A stretch of DNA of 39,114 nt from Snowella sp. (GTDB lineage: Bacteria; Cyanobacteriota; Cyanobacteriia; Cyanobacteriales; Microcystaceae): contig QBMS01000027.1 in assembly GCA_003249095.1 (NCBI GenBank), positions 1 through 39,114 of the forward strand, in the 5' to 3' direction. Positions 7,290 through 16,659 of the stretch are shown here, one piece after another. A program made the position numbers and the translations under genes. Each line of letters begins with the position of its first letter. Position 1 is the stretch's first letter. The notes beneath the pieces are model-generated. The model was not told the DNA's origin. It did not search any database and was given only the letters and a program-made list of their open reading frames with translations.

Positions 7290-7688
7290 TTAAGAAATCG
7301 GAAGCCAACCAAAAAGTTTAGCCGCACCCGCGATCAGAGCCACAATCAGAGCCGCTAGAATGCCTCTATTGAGAAATTCTTGATTTTCCAGACGTTTACC
7401 GATACCTGTTACTTTTTCGTCAAGAGTTTTGCCTTGTCCTGAGAGTTTTTCATCAAGCGTTTTAACTTGTCCTGAAAGTTTTTCATCAAGATTTTTAACT
7501 TGTCCTGAAAATTTTTCATCAAGAGCTTTAACTTGTCCTGAAAGTTTTTCATCAAGAGCTTTAATCTCTCCCTTGATTTCTACCTGGGATACTTTGAGGT
7601 CAGTTAAGTCCTCTCGAATATCCTTAAGGTCTTTTTGGATACTGACTAAAATATCTTCTAGTTTAATTTCAACGGTAGGGTTCGGCAT
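7290..7688 (-). CDS. Small tail-anchored hendecad coiled-coil protein
   Basis: This 132-residue protein has a predicted coiled coil through residues 1-105 and one C-terminal membrane helix (about 109-128, GILAALIVALIAGAAKLFGW). The middle consists of about five copies of an 11-residue unit such as VKALDEKLSGQ, encoded by 33-base repeats. An 11-residue period gives a nearly straight, right-handed coil. The overall plan, coil plus C-terminal anchor, resembles small cyanobacterial proteins annotated only as hypothetical or hemolysin XhlA-like. The function is unknown; a membrane-tethered spacer or oligomeriser is the simplest guess. The repeat number is likely to vary between strains by slippage. 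Confidence 0.7.
   Translation of the reverse strand: MPNPTVEIKLEDILVSIQKDLKDIREDLTDLKVSQVEIKGEIKALDEKLSGQVKALDEKFSGQVKNLDEKLSGQVKTLDEKLSGQGKTLDEKVTGIGKRLENQEFLNRGILAALIVALIAGAAKLFGWLPIS
7441..7539. repeat. 33-base tandem repeats inside the coiled-coil gene
   Basis: Three full consecutive 33-base units start at 7441, 7474 and 7507, with diverged partial units on both sides (about 7412-7440 and 7540-7566). They differ at only a few positions and preserve the reading frame, adding 11 residues per unit. Confidence 0.9.
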
Positions 7689-7839
7689 AGGTTACGCTTT
7701 CGTTGGATTTGTGAATAGATGGGGAGAAGTTAGCCGATTGTCTCTTTATGCTTTCTAGGATAAGGGATTGTTAGACGCGATCGCTTAAAAAAAAGGGGGA
7801 GAATTGGAGGGCGATCGCAAGCGGAGAAATATCATCATT

Positions 7840-7882
7840 AAAAAAAGTCAGAAGAAAGCTTCAATTGCTTAACTCCTGACTT
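7840..7882 (-). terminator. Rho-independent terminator of the FKBP gene
   Basis: Read on the minus strand, AAGTCAG (7882-7876) pairs with CTGACTT (7851-7845), followed directly by a T run. It lies 22 bases past the stop codon of the isomerase gene. Confidence 0.65.
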
Positions 7883-7903
7883 CTTTTGAGCAAAAAACTA
7901 AAT

Positions 7904-8419
7904 TTAATTAATGCCTAATAATTCCACATCAAATAGAAGCGTCGCATTACCAGGAATCAGTCCCCCTGCTCCCCGTTCTCCGTAACCCAAATCGGGAGGA
8001 ATAATTAAGGTACGTTTACCGCCAACTTTCATGGTCGCAACGCCTTCATCCCAGCCTTTAATGACTTGACCGACACCGATTTTAAAAGAAAAAGGTTGCC
8101 CTCTATCAACGGAACTGTCAAACTTTTTACCATCGGTCAAGGTTCCTGTGTAGTGGACTTTGACGGTTTGTCCTTTCGTGGGACTCGCTCCCGTGCCAAC
8201 TTCCGTATCAATATACTTTAATCCTGAAGGCGTGGTGATGGCATTGTCTAAATTCATGGCGATAGTTTCCTGGCTAATGGGTGATTGGGCGATGCTCGGT
8301 GAGGACACTTGTAAATTGGCCGCGATCGCAGGGGAGGTATTGGGTTTAAAAATAGCAGAAACAATCAATAAACCACAAAAAAAGAGTACAACAGAAAAAC
8401 TAATTAAAACTTCTTTCAT
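7904..8419 (-). CDS. Secreted FKBP-type peptidyl-prolyl cis-trans isomerase
   Basis: A 171-residue protein with an N-terminal signal peptide or anchor (about residues 4-34, hydrophobic core then SPAIAA) and a C-terminal FKBP domain (about 62-171). The FKBP landmarks are present: [39 protein letters not shown] and LGYG. Such enzymes speed proline isomerisation during folding, here in the periplasm or thylakoid lumen. A GAGGAA ribosome site precedes the ATG and a clear terminator follows the gene, so it is probably a single-gene unit. Orthologues in other cyanobacteria have the same signal plus FKBP layout. Confidence 0.92.
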   Translation of the reverse strand: MKEVLISFSVVLFFCGLLIVSAIFKPNTSPAIAANLQVSSPSIAQSPISQETIAMNLDNAITTPSGLKYIDTEVGTGASPTKGQTVKVHYTGTLTDGKKFDSSVDRGQPFSFKIGVGQVIKGWDEGVATMKVGGKRTLIIPPDLGYGERGAGGLIPGNATLLFDVELLGIN

Positions 8420-8456
8420 TAACGATTCCTCATTGTTGCCTTGACGATGACCAAAA

Positions 8457-8780
8457 TTATCGCCAACGCTGATTTTCTAACTCTCGGATTTGTCTTTCTA
8501 GGCGGTCAATTCGCCCCCGCAACTCGTCCATTTCAGACTGACGGGGAACCCCAATATCCTGGAGCATATTCCGTAATTGACGTTCTAAATTCGTTTCAAA
8601 ATGACTCTGTTCGGTTTTAATCTGAAGCAGTAAATCATCCACAAACGCTTTGGCTTGATCGGGATTGATTTTACCATCTTTAACCCACTGCTCGCTGGCT
8701 TCCCCAAATTTTTCAGCAACCAGGGAAGTCGTGCCAATGCCCATTAACAATAACTGTTTTAACCAATCATTCGTATCCAT
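8457..8780 (-). CDS. Phasin-family-like coiled-coil protein
   Basis: This 107-residue helical protein begins with a short hydrophobic stretch ([19 protein letters not shown]). It continues with amphipathic helices and ends in a heptad coiled coil ([18 protein letters not shown]). It matches the general plan of phasin/PhaF-like proteins that coat polymer granules or bind surfaces. It is paralogous to 9383-9760, which shares the MGIG/LGIG start and the C-terminal coil. No polyhydroxyalkanoate synthase lies in this window, so the granule role is a family inference. Confidence 0.65.
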   Translation of the reverse strand: MDTNDWLKQLLLMGIGTTSLVAEKFGEASEQWVKDGKINPDQAKAFVDDLLLQIKTEQSHFETNLERQLRNMLQDIGVPRQSEMDELRGRIDRLERQIRELENQRWR

Positions 8781-8878
8781 AGGTTTTCGCCTTGATTTTC
8801 TCGCAAAATAATAGCCCTACTCTCCACAATAGCAATCGTGACAGATCTTGTCCCAATCGAACGAGGGGAGGATTACCG

Positions 8879-9328
8879 TCACCTGCTGTTTGGTATTTTT
8901 TCCCAATCCAGACAATGACTTTCTTCCACACCATAGGGGTGCATTCCACAAACCAATAGGGTTCCGTTATAAAGACGACCATGATAATTGACACAGCCCA
9001 CACAGGCAGGATGGTTCTCCCTGGTGGCTTCAATTTTAGGATTTAGCCAACCGTCGGGGTCATCGGTAAAATGCTCAGTCAGATCGGTACGGCTTTCCCA
9101 TTCAATTTCTAAATCGAGCAAAGGGGCAACAAAATCTTGCCAAAATAGTTCCATTTCCTGCCCCAATTCCCGTTGGAGATTATCCGCAACCTCTTCGATC
9201 GCCTGATTGATTTCTCCTAAAAAATCTTCAAAACTAAGGGCGATCGCCTCTAAAAAAAACGATAGATCGGGCGGCAACGTTTCCTTGGAATCATTTGAAC
9301 TATTGGGATCATGATTTGGGTTAGTCAT
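8879..9328 (-). CDS. Conserved hypothetical protein with C-terminal cysteine cluster
   Basis: This encodes 149 residues from the ATG at 9328. That start has an AGGA site about 8-10 bases upstream; an upstream ATG at 9361 lacks one. The first half is acidic and helical (FFLEAIALSFEDFLGEINQA). The C-terminal 50 residues contain CVGCVNYHG, then CGMHPYG, then SHCLDWE. These give four cysteines plus histidines that could hold a metal ion or iron-sulfur cluster. The arrangement between two phasin-like paralogues on one strand suggests one transcript. I do not know a characterised homologue. Confidence 0.7.
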   Translation of the reverse strand: MTNPNHDPNSSNDSKETLPPDLSFFLEAIALSFEDFLGEINQAIEEVADNLQRELGQEMELFWQDFVAPLLDLEIEWESRTDLTEHFTDDPDGWLNPKIEATRENHPACVGCVNYHGRLYNGTLLVCGMHPYGVEESHCLDWEKIPNSR

Positions 9329-9382
9329 CGAGTTTATCCTGATATCACAGCATTCATACAAAAGTCAAATTGGTGGTTAATC

Positions 9383-9760
9383 TTAATTTCGACGAATGCG
9401 CCGCAACTCCTCCTGTAAAGCCTCTACTTGTTTGCGTAAATCCTCTGCATTAGGGGAATTTTCCGTCTTAGCAATCTCTTGACCCGATTCCTCAGCCTCA
9501 TCAAACACAATTTCAATGCGACGGGGTTCACGGGGAGCGGAACTTTCCGTTGTTTCCGCAGGATTGACTTGAGCCTGATTCACCAGTTCGTCCACATAGC
9601 GACGAGCTTCCTCTGCCGTCATTTCACCCCGCAAGACCATCTCATCTGCCAACTTCTGAGCTTGGGATTTTAATTCCTGTAAATTAACATTGGCTTTCTC
9701 GGCGGCATAGGATGCTAGTCCAATTCCGAGATAAAAGGCTTTTTGTACCAAATCACGCAT
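9383..9760 (-). CDS. Phasin-family-like protein
   Basis: A 125-residue protein from the ATG at 9760; a TTG at 9772 would add four residues. The N-terminus RDLVQKAFYLGIGLASYAAE is a short hydrophobic helix. A helical segment follows, containing a basic-acidic EEARRYVDELVNQ stretch. Next comes a Pro/Ser/Glu-rich linker, and the end is a coiled coil (LRKQVEALQEELRRI). It shares its plan with the protein at 8457-8780, so the two are probably a paralogous pair of surface- or granule-binding proteins. The function is not shown by the sequence. Confidence 0.65.
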   Translation of the reverse strand: MRDLVQKAFYLGIGLASYAAEKANVNLQELKSQAQKLADEMVLRGEMTAEEARRYVDELVNQAQVNPAETTESSAPREPRRIEIVFDEAEESGQEIAKTENSPNAEDLRKQVEALQEELRRIRRN

Positions 9761-9842
9761 AGGGTCATCCAAATAAATGATTGATGGGTTAATTAACGCT
9801 ACTCTTCTAGGATACGCAGAAAATTTACCTATCGACTACTGG

Positions 9843-9858
9843 ATAACAAAACTGTTAT
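9843..9858. promoter_or_regulatory. Inverted repeat over a possible -10 element
   Basis: ATAACA and TGTTAT are separated by four bases, and the right arm runs into TATGAT, a possible -10 box for the solute-binding protein gene 100 bases downstream. The rest of the gap 9761-9958 shows nothing else I can support. No matching regulator is known to me. Confidence 0.3.
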
Positions 9859-9958
9859 GATTACCCAAATTTGAGTATGGAAGAGTTTAGCCACAGGCAT
9901 TCATCTGTATCTCTCCAGTATTTTCTCATTTTCACTATTTTACGGACGATTTAACCCT

Positions 9959-10789
9959 ATGAAAAATCGAATTCTTCTTTCTTTATTAGCTTTTCTTTGC
10001 CTTACGACCTTTTCTAGCCATGCCCAAGCCGAGACCGTTCTCGAAAAAGTAGCTCGTACAGGAGAATTAAAAGCGGGTTCTCGCGCCGATACGGTTCCCT
10101 TTAGCTATACTAATTCTCAAGGAAAATTAGAAGGATATTCGGTTGATTTGTTGTCTTTAATACACAAAAAATTAGAAGAAAAATTAAACAAAAAAATCAA
10201 GCTTAATTTAGCAACCGTGACGGTAAATGATCGTTTTAGAGAAGTCAAGAATGGCAATCTAGATATTGTTTGTGAAGCGACAACGATTACCCAAGAACGT
10301 CTAGAAAGGGTTGATTTTTCTATTCCTTTTTTTATTACGGGGGCGCAATTTTTGATCAAAAAATCTAATGATAAAAATTTTGATGTGAATGGAACCCTTA
10401 AAGATCAAGCGATCGCCTACATTCCTAATACAACTACATTTGATATTATTCCCCAAATCTATCCCACTGCAAAATGGTTAGAAGTCAAAAACCGTCAAGA
10501 AGGGATTACGAAATTAGCCAAGGGCGACGTAAGCGCAGTAGTGAGTGATGGCATTCTCTTGATTGGAGAATTAGTCAAAGATGGCAATGATCCCCGTCAA
10601 TTTATCCTCACGCCCCGACAACCGATTACAACGGAATTATATGGCTGTATTTTACCGAAAAATAATGGTGAATGGAAACAAATAGTCGATGCCGCGATTG
10701 CCAGTCCTGCCAACCATGATCTTCAAGAAGAATGGTTTAATATAGAGAAGAGTAAGTTTCCCTATCTGGTACGGACTGATGCCCGTTAA
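9959..10789 (+). CDS. Periplasmic solute-binding protein, amino-acid type (family 3)
   Basis: This 276-residue protein has a classic signal peptide (residues 1-24, ending SSHAQA). It is followed by a bacterial family 3 solute-binding fold with VARTGELKAGSR, FSYTNSQGKLEGYSVDL and ITQERLERVDFSIPF segments. Proteins of this type capture polar amino acids such as glutamate, aspartate or glutamine in the periplasm and deliver them to an ABC permease. No permease or ATPase gene is next to it, so it either feeds a transporter encoded elsewhere or acts as a sensor-like binder. The length is normal and the gene looks intact. It is transcribed alone, with the next gene 121 bases away. Confidence 0.85.
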   Translation: MKNRILLSLLAFLCLTTFSSHAQAETVLEKVARTGELKAGSRADTVPFSYTNSQGKLEGYSVDLLSLIHKKLEEKLNKKIKLNLATVTVNDRFREVKNGNLDIVCEATTITQERLERVDFSIPFFITGAQFLIKKSNDKNFDVNGTLKDQAIAYIPNTTTFDIIPQIYPTAKWLEVKNRQEGITKLAKGDVSAVVSDGILLIGELVKDGNDPRQFILTPRQPITTELYGCILPKNNGEWKQIVDAAIASPANHDLQEEWFNIEKSKFPYLVRTDAR

Positions 10790-10844
10790 TTTTGCTTAGA
10801 AAATAGGATGGCAATAATTAACAAAAATTAAATGGATTAATAAA

Positions 10845-10868
10845 AACAAGGGGCTTAAGCCCCTTGCC
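10845..10868. repeat. REP-like palindrome, GGGGCTTAAGCCCC type, copy 1
   Basis: CAAGGGGCTTAAGCCCCTTG at 10847-10866 is a perfect 20-base palindrome. It recurs with its flanking bases at 19067-19090. It sits 44 bases before the dnaE start and has no following T run, so it is not an obvious terminator. Confidence 0.8.
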
Positions 10869-10910
10869 CAAAAAATTGATTAAATTATTAAACTTAGGTT
10901 TTCTTAGAAA

Positions 10911-13900
10911 ATGTCTTTTGTTGGCTTACATATTCACAGTGATTACAGTCTTCTTGATGGTGCTTCCCAGTTACCGAGTCTGATTGATCGTGCCGTAGAA
11001 CTCGGAATGCCCGCGATCGCCTTAACGGATCATGGAGTCATGTATGGCGCGATCGAAATGATTAAACTCTGTCGCAATAAACCGATTAAGCCGATTATTG
11101 GCAACGAAATGTATGTCATCAATGGCAACATCGAAGAAAACAAAAAAAATCGTCGCTTTCATCAGGTCGTTTTAGCTAAAAATACGAAAGGTTATAAAAA
11201 TTTAGTCAAGTTAACAACGATTTCTAGTCTCAAAGGAATCCAAGGAAAAGGCATTTTTTCTAGACCGTGTATTAACAAAGAATTACTCACCCAATATCAT
11301 GAAGACTTAATCGTAACCAGTGCTTGTCTAGGGGGAGAAGTTCCCCAAGCAATTCTCAAAGGAGATCTAGCACACGCCAGGGAAGTCGCTAAATGGTATC
11401 AGGATTTATTTGGAGAAGATTATTATTTAGAAATTCAAGATCATGGTTCGATTGAAGATAGAATTGTCAATGTTCAAATCGTTAAAATTGCCAAAGAGTT
11501 AGGCATTAAACTCATTGCGACGAATGACTCCCATTTTATTTCTTGTTACGACGTAGAAGCCCATGATGCGCTACTTTGTATTCAAACAGGAAAGCTCATT
11601 ACCGAAGACAAAAGACTCCGTTACAGTGGCACAGAATATCTTAAATCCGCCGACGAAATGCGGCAACTATTTCGGGATCATTTACCCAATGAAATTATCG
11701 AAGAAGCGATTAACAATACCCTCGAAGTTGCTGAAAAAATAGAACCCTATAACATATTAGGAGAACCCCGTATTCCTAATTATCCCGTTCCTCCGAATCA
11801 TACGCCTGATACCTATGTGGAAGAAATTTCTAGACAGGGTTTGCTTGAAAGATTAAAATGTCGTTCCTTTGAGGAAGTTGAACCTGTTTATCAAGAACGT
11901 CTGGAATACGAATTAAAAATGTTACAAAGAATGGGTTTTTCGACCTATTTTTTAGTTGTATGGGACTACATTAAATATGCTAGAGATAACAATATTGCTG
12001 TCGGCCCTGGTAGAGGATCCGCGGCCGGTTCTTTGGTTGCCTATTGTTTAAGAATTACCAATATTGATCCCGTTCATCATGGCTTACTCTTTGAACGTTT
12101 TCTCAATCCTGAAAGAAAGTCCATGCCTGACGTTGATACGGATTTTTGTATTGATCGGCGCGATGACATGATTAAATACGTGACGGAGAAATATGGAGAA
12201 GCCAATGTTGCTCAGATTATTACTTTTAACCGATTAACGTCTAAATCTGTCTTAAAAGATGTGGCCAGGGTATTAGGAATTCCCTACGCTCAGTCTGACA
12301 AAATGGCTAAACTGATTCCTGTTTCACGGGGAAAACCCACCAAATTAAAGGTAATGATTTCGGCAGAAACCCCAGAGCCTGAATTTAAAAATCATTATGA
12401 TAATGATCCCGAAGTCAGACGTTGGCTTGATATGGCCATTCGGATTGAAGGAACCAATAAAACCTTTGGCGTTCATGCGGCGGGGGTGGTAATTTCCTCG
12501 GAACCTTTAGATGAAATTGTTCCTCTCCAAAAAAATAATGATGGCTCAGTCATTACTCAATATTTTATGGAAGATATCGAGTCCTTGGGTTTATTGAAAA
12601 TGGACTTTTTAGGATTAAAAAATTTAACCACCTTACAACGAGCAACGGATTTAATTAAACAAAATAAGGGAGAAATTATTGACCTGGATGAGTTACCATT
12701 AGGTGAACGTAAAGCCTTAGAGATTATGGCTAAGGGATCAATCAAAAAATTACCAGCCGATGTCAAGAAGACCCATAGCTTATTAGAAGATGGGGATTTG
12801 GAAGGAATTTTTCAGTTAGAATCATCGGGAATGCGCCAAATTGTTCGAGATTTAAAGCCCTCTAGTATTGAAGATATTTCTTCTATTTTGGCTCTCTATC
12901 GGCCTGGCCCGTTGGATGCGGGGTTAATTCCTAAGTTTATCGATCGCAAACATGGCAGAGAGGCGATCGCCTATGAACATCCTTTATTAGAAACAATTTT
13001 AAATGAAACCTACGGGGTTTTATGTTTGCCTGGGGGAACTTTAATTAATCAACCTGATGGTAAACAGATTCCTATTGAAAACATTCAGGCAGGAGACACG
13101 GTTTTAACCTCTAATGGAAAAAAAGTTTGGCCAGCCAAAGTCGCCAAGCAATGGTCAAGTGGGAAAAAGGAAATTGTCAAAATTACCCTTTCTAGTGGGA
13201 CAGTTATCTATTCAGGAAAAAATCATCGTTTTTTAACACCTGAAGGAGATTGTTTAGCAAGGGAATTAAAAGTTGGCGAAGAGGGAATGAAGAATGCCCA
13301 TATCTATAGTTCTGCTCTCTACGAAAAGTGGCCACAGTCAAGCAATAGCAAACAATTAAAACCGAATCAAGCCTATCTTTTAGGATTGTTAATCGGTGAT
13401 GGTAATTTGGTTTCCTCAACTCCTAATATTGCCTGTAAAACTGAAAAAACGGCGGATTGGGTTTCTCAGTTATTATTCCAAACCTGGGGCGGAGAACCTA
13501 AATATTATTTTCATACTCGTTGCTGGTATGCTTACTCAAAATTTAATACGGCTCCGAATCCAACGCCTTTAACTCAGTTTTTGGATCAAATTTATGGAAG
13601 CAGGAATTGGAAAGTAAAATCAACCGTTAAACATTTACCATCAGAAATAGTTAATTATCAAGAGAACGATCGCTTAGATTTATTAAAAGGGCTTTGGGAT
13701 AGTGATGGTTGTTATAGTGCGCGTTTAGTTTATTTTCGGAGTAGCTCTGCCCAGTTACTTCAACAAGTTGCTTGGTTATTGGGTAGTTTAAAAATTAATT
13801 ATTCTGTGGGAAACAATTATGTTTATGTCAGCGATCGCAGTCGTTTTAAAGCACTTTTAGGGGAACCTCTACTACCTGATAAAATCTACGAAATAGAGGA

Positions 13901-14765
13901 AAATTATTTACCGATTATTACCCAGGAATTTGCCGAACAATTAGAAACAGCGATCATCCAGACAGATCGAGAAACCCGTAAAACTATTAAACGATCTTTG
14001 CAAAAAGCAGTTTTATTTAAACCAACGAATTCCAGTTATAAAGAAAACCTAGAAAATTGGCACGCGATTTATCAGAATAATTATCAACAAACCTATCTCG
14101 AAGATGCACGATTAGTTCATGTTGTTTCCTTGGAAGATGCGGGCGAAGCGGATTGTTTTGATTTAGAAATGGCAGATCAATCTTCTCCCTATTTTTTGGC
14201 GGAGGGGATTGTCACCCATAACTGTTATCAAGAGCAAATTATGAAAATGGCTCAAGATTTGGCAGGATATTCCCTCGGAGAAGCAGACTTATTACGGCGG
14301 GCAATGGGGAAAAAGAAAGCCTCGGAAATGCAGAAACATCGGGAAAAATTTATTGATGGGGCGACTAAAAATGGCGTGACAAGTAAAGTCTCTGAAAGCC
14401 TTTTTGATCAGATGGTAAATTTTGCGGAATATTGTTTAAGTTATGACAGTTTAATTCTCACCGTTGAATATGGAGCTTTACCCATTGGCAAAATTGCTGA
14501 GGAAGAAATTGACTGTACCGTTTATAGTGTCGATCGCAACGGTTTTATTTATACCCAGGCGATCGCCCAATGGCATCATCGGGGGTCTCAAGAAGTCTTT
14601 GAATACAAGTTAGAAAATGGTTCTGTGATTCGCGCGACGGCTGATCATAAATTTATGACCCAGGATGGACAAATGTTAGCGATTAACCAGATCTTTGAAC
14701 AGGGTCTAGAATTACGTCAATTAGAAACCAACCGCGATGACTTTCCGTCAATTTTCCGTCAATAG
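10911..14765 (+). CDS. dnaE: DNA polymerase III alpha subunit, N-terminal half, with internal intein and split intein N-fragment
   Basis: This 1284-residue precursor contains three parts. Extein residues 1-704 and 1105-1174 give a 774-residue N-terminal DnaE half. Residues 705-1104 are an internal intein. Residues 1175-1284 are the N-part of a split intein. The PHP domain starts with [12 protein letters not shown], and polymerase catalytic aspartates lie in PDVDTDF (Asp407, Asp409). The 774-residue extein equals the known split point in Synechocystis DnaE, so the gene is a normal cyanobacterial dnaE-N. The other half (intein C-part plus about 420 residues of DnaE) must be encoded elsewhere, and trans-splicing joins them. 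Replicative polymerase therefore requires one cis- and one trans-splicing event. The stop overlaps the convergent cbiO stop by 7 bases. Confidence 0.96.
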   Translation: MSFVGLHIHSDYSLLDGASQLPSLIDRAVELGMPAIALTDHGVMYGAIEMIKLCRNKPIKPIIGNEMYVINGNIEENKKNRRFHQVVLAKNTKGYKNLVKLTTISSLKGIQGKGIFSRPCINKELLTQYHEDLIVTSACLGGEVPQAILKGDLAHAREVAKWYQDLFGEDYYLEIQDHGSIEDRIVNVQIVKIAKELGIKLIATNDSHFISCYDVEAHDALLCIQTGKLITEDKRLRYSGTEYLKSADEMRQLFRDHLPNEIIEEAINNTLEVAEKIEPYNILGEPRIPNYPVPPNHTPDTYVEEISRQGLLERLKCRSFEEVEPVYQERLEYELKMLQRMGFSTYFLVVWDYIKYARDNNIAVGPGRGSAAGSLVAYCLRITNIDPVHHGLLFERFLNPERKSMPDVDTDFCIDRRDDMIKYVTEKYGEANVAQIITFNRLTSKSVLKDVARVLGIPYAQSDKMAKLIPVSRGKPTKLKVMISAETPEPEFKNHYDNDPEVRRWLDMAIRIEGTNKTFGVHAAGVVISSEPLDEIVPLQKNNDGSVITQYFMEDIESLGLLKMDFLGLKNLTTLQRATDLIKQNKGEIIDLDELPLGERKALEIMAKGSIKKLPADVKKTHSLLEDGDLEGIFQLESSGMRQIVRDLKPSSIEDISSILALYRPGPLDAGLIPKFIDRKHGREAIAYEHPLLETILNETYGVLCLPGGTLINQPDGKQIPIENIQAGDTVLTSNGKKVWPAKVAKQWSSGKKEIVKITLSSGTVIYSGKNHRFLTPEGDCLARELKVGEEGMKNAHIYSSALYEKWPQSSNSKQLKPNQAYLLGLLIGDGNLVSSTPNIACKTEKTADWVSQLLFQTWGGEPKYYFHTRCWYAYSKFNTAPNPTPLTQFLDQIYGSRNWKVKSTVKHLPSEIVNYQENDRLDLLKGLWDSDGCYSARLVYFRSSSAQLLQQVAWLLGSLKINYSVGNNYVYVSDRSRFKALLGEPLLPDKIYEIEENYLPIITQEFAEQLETAIIQTDRETRKTIKRSLQKAVLFKPTNSSYKENLENWHAIYQNNYQQTYLEDARLVHVVSLEDAGEADCFDLEMADQSSPYFLAEGIVTHNCYQEQIMKMAQDLAGYSLGEADLLRRAMGKKKASEMQKHREKFIDGATKNGVTSKVSESLFDQMVNFAEYCLSYDSLILTVEYGALPIGKIAEEEIDCTVYSVDRNGFIYTQAIAQWHHRGSQEVFEYKLENGSVIRATADHKFMTQDGQMLAINQIFEQGLELRQLETNRDDFPSIFRQ
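13023..14222 (+). mobile_element. Internal DnaE intein with LAGLIDADG homing endonuclease
   Basis: The 400-residue intein occupies precursor residues 705-1104, between extein YGVL and CYQEQIM in the polymerase finger region. It begins with Cys ([13 protein letters not shown]), has a block-B histidine in SGKNHRFLT, and ends in THN followed by an extein Cys. Two LAGLIDADG motifs are visible, LLGLLIGDG at 823-831 and [10 protein letters not shown] at 924-933, both keeping the catalytic acidic residue. The endonuclease may therefore still be active and allow homing into empty dnaE alleles. The usual block-B threonine appears to be replaced. Confidence 0.93.
14433..14762 (+). other. Split DnaE intein, N-terminal fragment
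   Basis: The last 110 residues (from Cys1175, [20 protein letters not shown]) match the cyanobacterial DnaE-N split intein. They include the block-B TADHKFMT histidine and the typical [11 protein letters not shown] tail. The fragment is slightly longer than the 102 residues of the Nostoc punctiforme version. It ends at the stop with no C-extein, confirming a trans-splicing arrangement. Confidence 0.95.
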
Positions 14766-15505
14766 TGGCGACGACCGCAACTTAACGGCAATTCAAGTTG
14801 GTAGCGTTCTAATGTGGGAGCATCCCTCAAAATTTCCTGCGTTAGGCCATCTCTGACAACCTGCCCTTGACTGAGAATAATGGTGCGATCGCATAATTCC
14901 AACGCCAAATCTAAATCATGGGTCGCAATGAACTGAGTCAAGGAAAGAGTCCGTAATAACTCAATCAATTGACGACGACTACGGGGATCAAGCTGCGCCG
15001 AGGGTTCATCCAATACTAAAATTTGGGGGTGCATAGCCAAAACTCCCGCGATCGCCACCCGCTTTTTTTCTCCTCCCGATAAATGATTGGCATTGCGCGA
15101 TTGATATAAATTGGGATCAAGTCCGACGGCTTGTAAAGCCTGCAAAGCGCGATCATCAAGATTTTTCCCCCTAATTCCTTGATTCATGGGGCCAAATTTT
15201 ATATCTTCCCCTACCGTTGGCATGAAAATCTGATCATCAGGATTTTGAAAAACCATTCCGACAAAATTACGAATTAATTTAAAATTTTGGGGAATAACCT
15301 CGTAGTCTCCCACTAAAATTTTTCCCGATTGGGCTAACAATAAGCCATTTAAATGTAACAACAAAGTCGATTTTCCCGATCCATTTGCTCCCACCAAAGC
15401 AACCCTTTCTGTGGCTTGAATCGACAAATTAATCCTTTTTAGAGCCTCTATCCCATCGGCATAGGCAAAGCTGAGATTTTTGATAGCGATCGGATTGTGG
15501 TGCAT
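14759..15505 (-). CDS. cbiO: Cobalt/nickel ECF transporter ATPase CbiO
   Basis: A 248-residue ABC ATPase starting at the ATG at 15505; the frame is open further upstream, but that part overlaps cbiQ and has no homology. Walker A is GANGSGKST, the Q-loop is in VFQNPDDQ, the signature is LSGGEKKR, Walker B is ILVLDEPSA, and the H-loop is ATHDLD. The start lies 5 bases after the cbiQ stop, so it is the last gene of the cbiM-N-Q-O operon. It powers uptake of Co2+ or Ni2+ through the CbiMNQ membrane complex. Only one ATPase gene is present, so it probably works as a homodimer. The last codons overlap the dnaE end on the other strand. Confidence 0.93.
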   Translation of the reverse strand: MHHNPIAIKNLSFAYADGIEALKRINLSIQATERVALVGANGSGKSTLLLHLNGLLLAQSGKILVGDYEVIPQNFKLIRNFVGMVFQNPDDQIFMPTVGEDIKFGPMNQGIRGKNLDDRALQALQAVGLDPNLYQSRNANHLSGGEKKRVAIAGVLAMHPQILVLDEPSAQLDPRSRRQLIELLRTLSLTQFIATHDLDLALELCDRTIILSQGQVVRDGLTQEILRDAPTLERYQLELPLSCGRRHY

Positions 15506-15510
15506 TGGAT

Positions 15511-16287
15511 TCAAAAAAGGTAAATTCCTTGTCCCAAACTGAGAAGAGTAATCAGGCAGACCAAGACAAGCCGATCTACTTTTTTTATCGGTGGATTCTC
15601 GGCGATCGCAGAGATACCCTGATAACCCCGCGCCAGCATGGAAGCATGAATGCGTTCTCCCCGCTCGTAGGTGCGAATAAACAAGGAACCAATGATATTC
15701 CCTACCATTAATCGTTGCCAACGGGGATTATTCATCAAGTTCCGCGACAGGGCAGCACGACGCATGGTTTCCAATTCATCGATCAAAACCCCAAGATAAC
15801 GATACATTGAACTAAAGATTGCGACTAATAGGGGCGGCATTTTCAGGAAAATTAACGCCTTTAATAAATCGGTGATCGCAGTCGTCATGATCAGTAAATT
15901 CAACATTAAAAGAGACAGCAGGGCTTTGATACTAACACTACCCAAAACCGTCATACCTTCCGTTGTCACCTGTAACCATCCCCACTGCCAAAGAATGTTA
16001 CCTCCTCCCCGAAAAAGCGTACCTAAAAGGACTATTCCCATAAAAGCGAATTCGATCGCTACCCTGCGGATTAATACCGAAAAAGTGACTCGACTGAGGG
16101 TAATTATCCCAGCCAAACCAAGCCCGTAAATGGCCCAAGCCCACCAACGTCCATTGGCTGTAAAAGATGTTGCGAAAACGAATAATAGGCTACAAATAAG
16201 ACGAATTTGAGGGGTTAAATCATGCCAAATTGTGGAAAGATGACTGTCTCGATCCAGTTGAAAAGTACCAACGTGCAACAGAACCAT
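15511..16287 (-). CDS. cbiQ: Cobalt/nickel ECF transporter transmembrane subunit CbiQ (EcfT family)
   Basis: This 258-residue integral membrane protein has about five to six hydrophobic segments. It carries the EcfT coupling motifs ERGERIHASMLARGY and, earlier, ELETMRRAALSRN, whose Ala-Arg-Gly/Asn triplets contact the ATPase. It links the CbiM substrate subunit to CbiO. It follows the CbiN-like gene by 25 bases and precedes cbiO by 5 bases. The length is typical for the family. Confidence 0.9.
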   Translation of the reverse strand: MVLLHVGTFQLDRDSHLSTIWHDLTPQIRLICSLLFVFATSFTANGRWWAWAIYGLGLAGIITLSRVTFSVLIRRVAIEFAFMGIVLLGTLFRGGGNILWQWGWLQVTTEGMTVLGSVSIKALLSLLMLNLLIMTTAITDLLKALIFLKMPPLLVAIFSSMYRYLGVLIDELETMRRAALSRNLMNNPRWQRLMVGNIIGSLFIRTYERGERIHASMLARGYQGISAIAENPPIKKVDRLVLVCLITLLSLGQGIYLF

Positions 16288-16312
16288 ATTTTTTAGACGG
16301 CCAAGCCTCGAA

Positions 16313-16654
16313 TTAGGAATGGGAATCGGGTGAATCTGATTTTTTGCTCCCGATCTTACCTAGTCCGCAGCTCAGTCCAAAGGCAACTAATGTGCCAATT
16401 AAACCCGCGAGGGGAGTTGCCACTGACTTGGGAACACCACGCAGGGAGTATTCATCAAAAATGGCATGAAAAGGGAGTTTTTGAGCAGGAGGATTAATTT
16501 CGGCTTTTTTTTCAAAATTGTGGTCTTGAGCGACTCGATCTAATCCGTCGGGATGATTGCTTGCCAAGGGAGACAGTAAAACCGCGATCATTAGGGCAGA
16601 ACCTAGCCCAGTGAAAATAAAAGTTTTATATTTGCTAGAAGGGGAATGATTCAT
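16313..16654 (-). CDS. PDGLE-domain protein, CbiN-like transporter subunit
   Basis: This 113-residue protein has an N-terminal membrane helix (about 11-29) and a C-terminal membrane helix (about 82-102) around an extracytoplasmic loop. The loop begins with HPDGLDRVA, which matches the PDGLE motif of CbiN-like small subunits. These stabilise or gate the CbiM substrate site. It starts 5 bases after the cbiM stop in the same operon. The PDGLE form occurs with both nickel and cobalt transporters, so it does not settle the metal. Confidence 0.85.
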   Translation of the reverse strand: MNHSPSSKYKTFIFTGLGSALMIAVLLSPLASNHPDGLDRVAQDHNFEKKAEINPPAQKLPFHAIFDEYSLRGVPKSVATPLAGLIGTLVAFGLSCGLGKIGSKKSDSPDSHS

Positions 16655-16659
16655 CGTGA

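Noticed and set aside
8767-9033. Minus-strand frame of 88 residues with hydrophobic start
   Set aside because: It overlaps the Cys-cluster gene at 8879-9328 in another frame and the start of the phasin-like gene, and has no family pattern.
12557-12766. Minus-strand frame inside dnaE
   Set aside because: Shadow of the dnaE coding sequence, no independent support.
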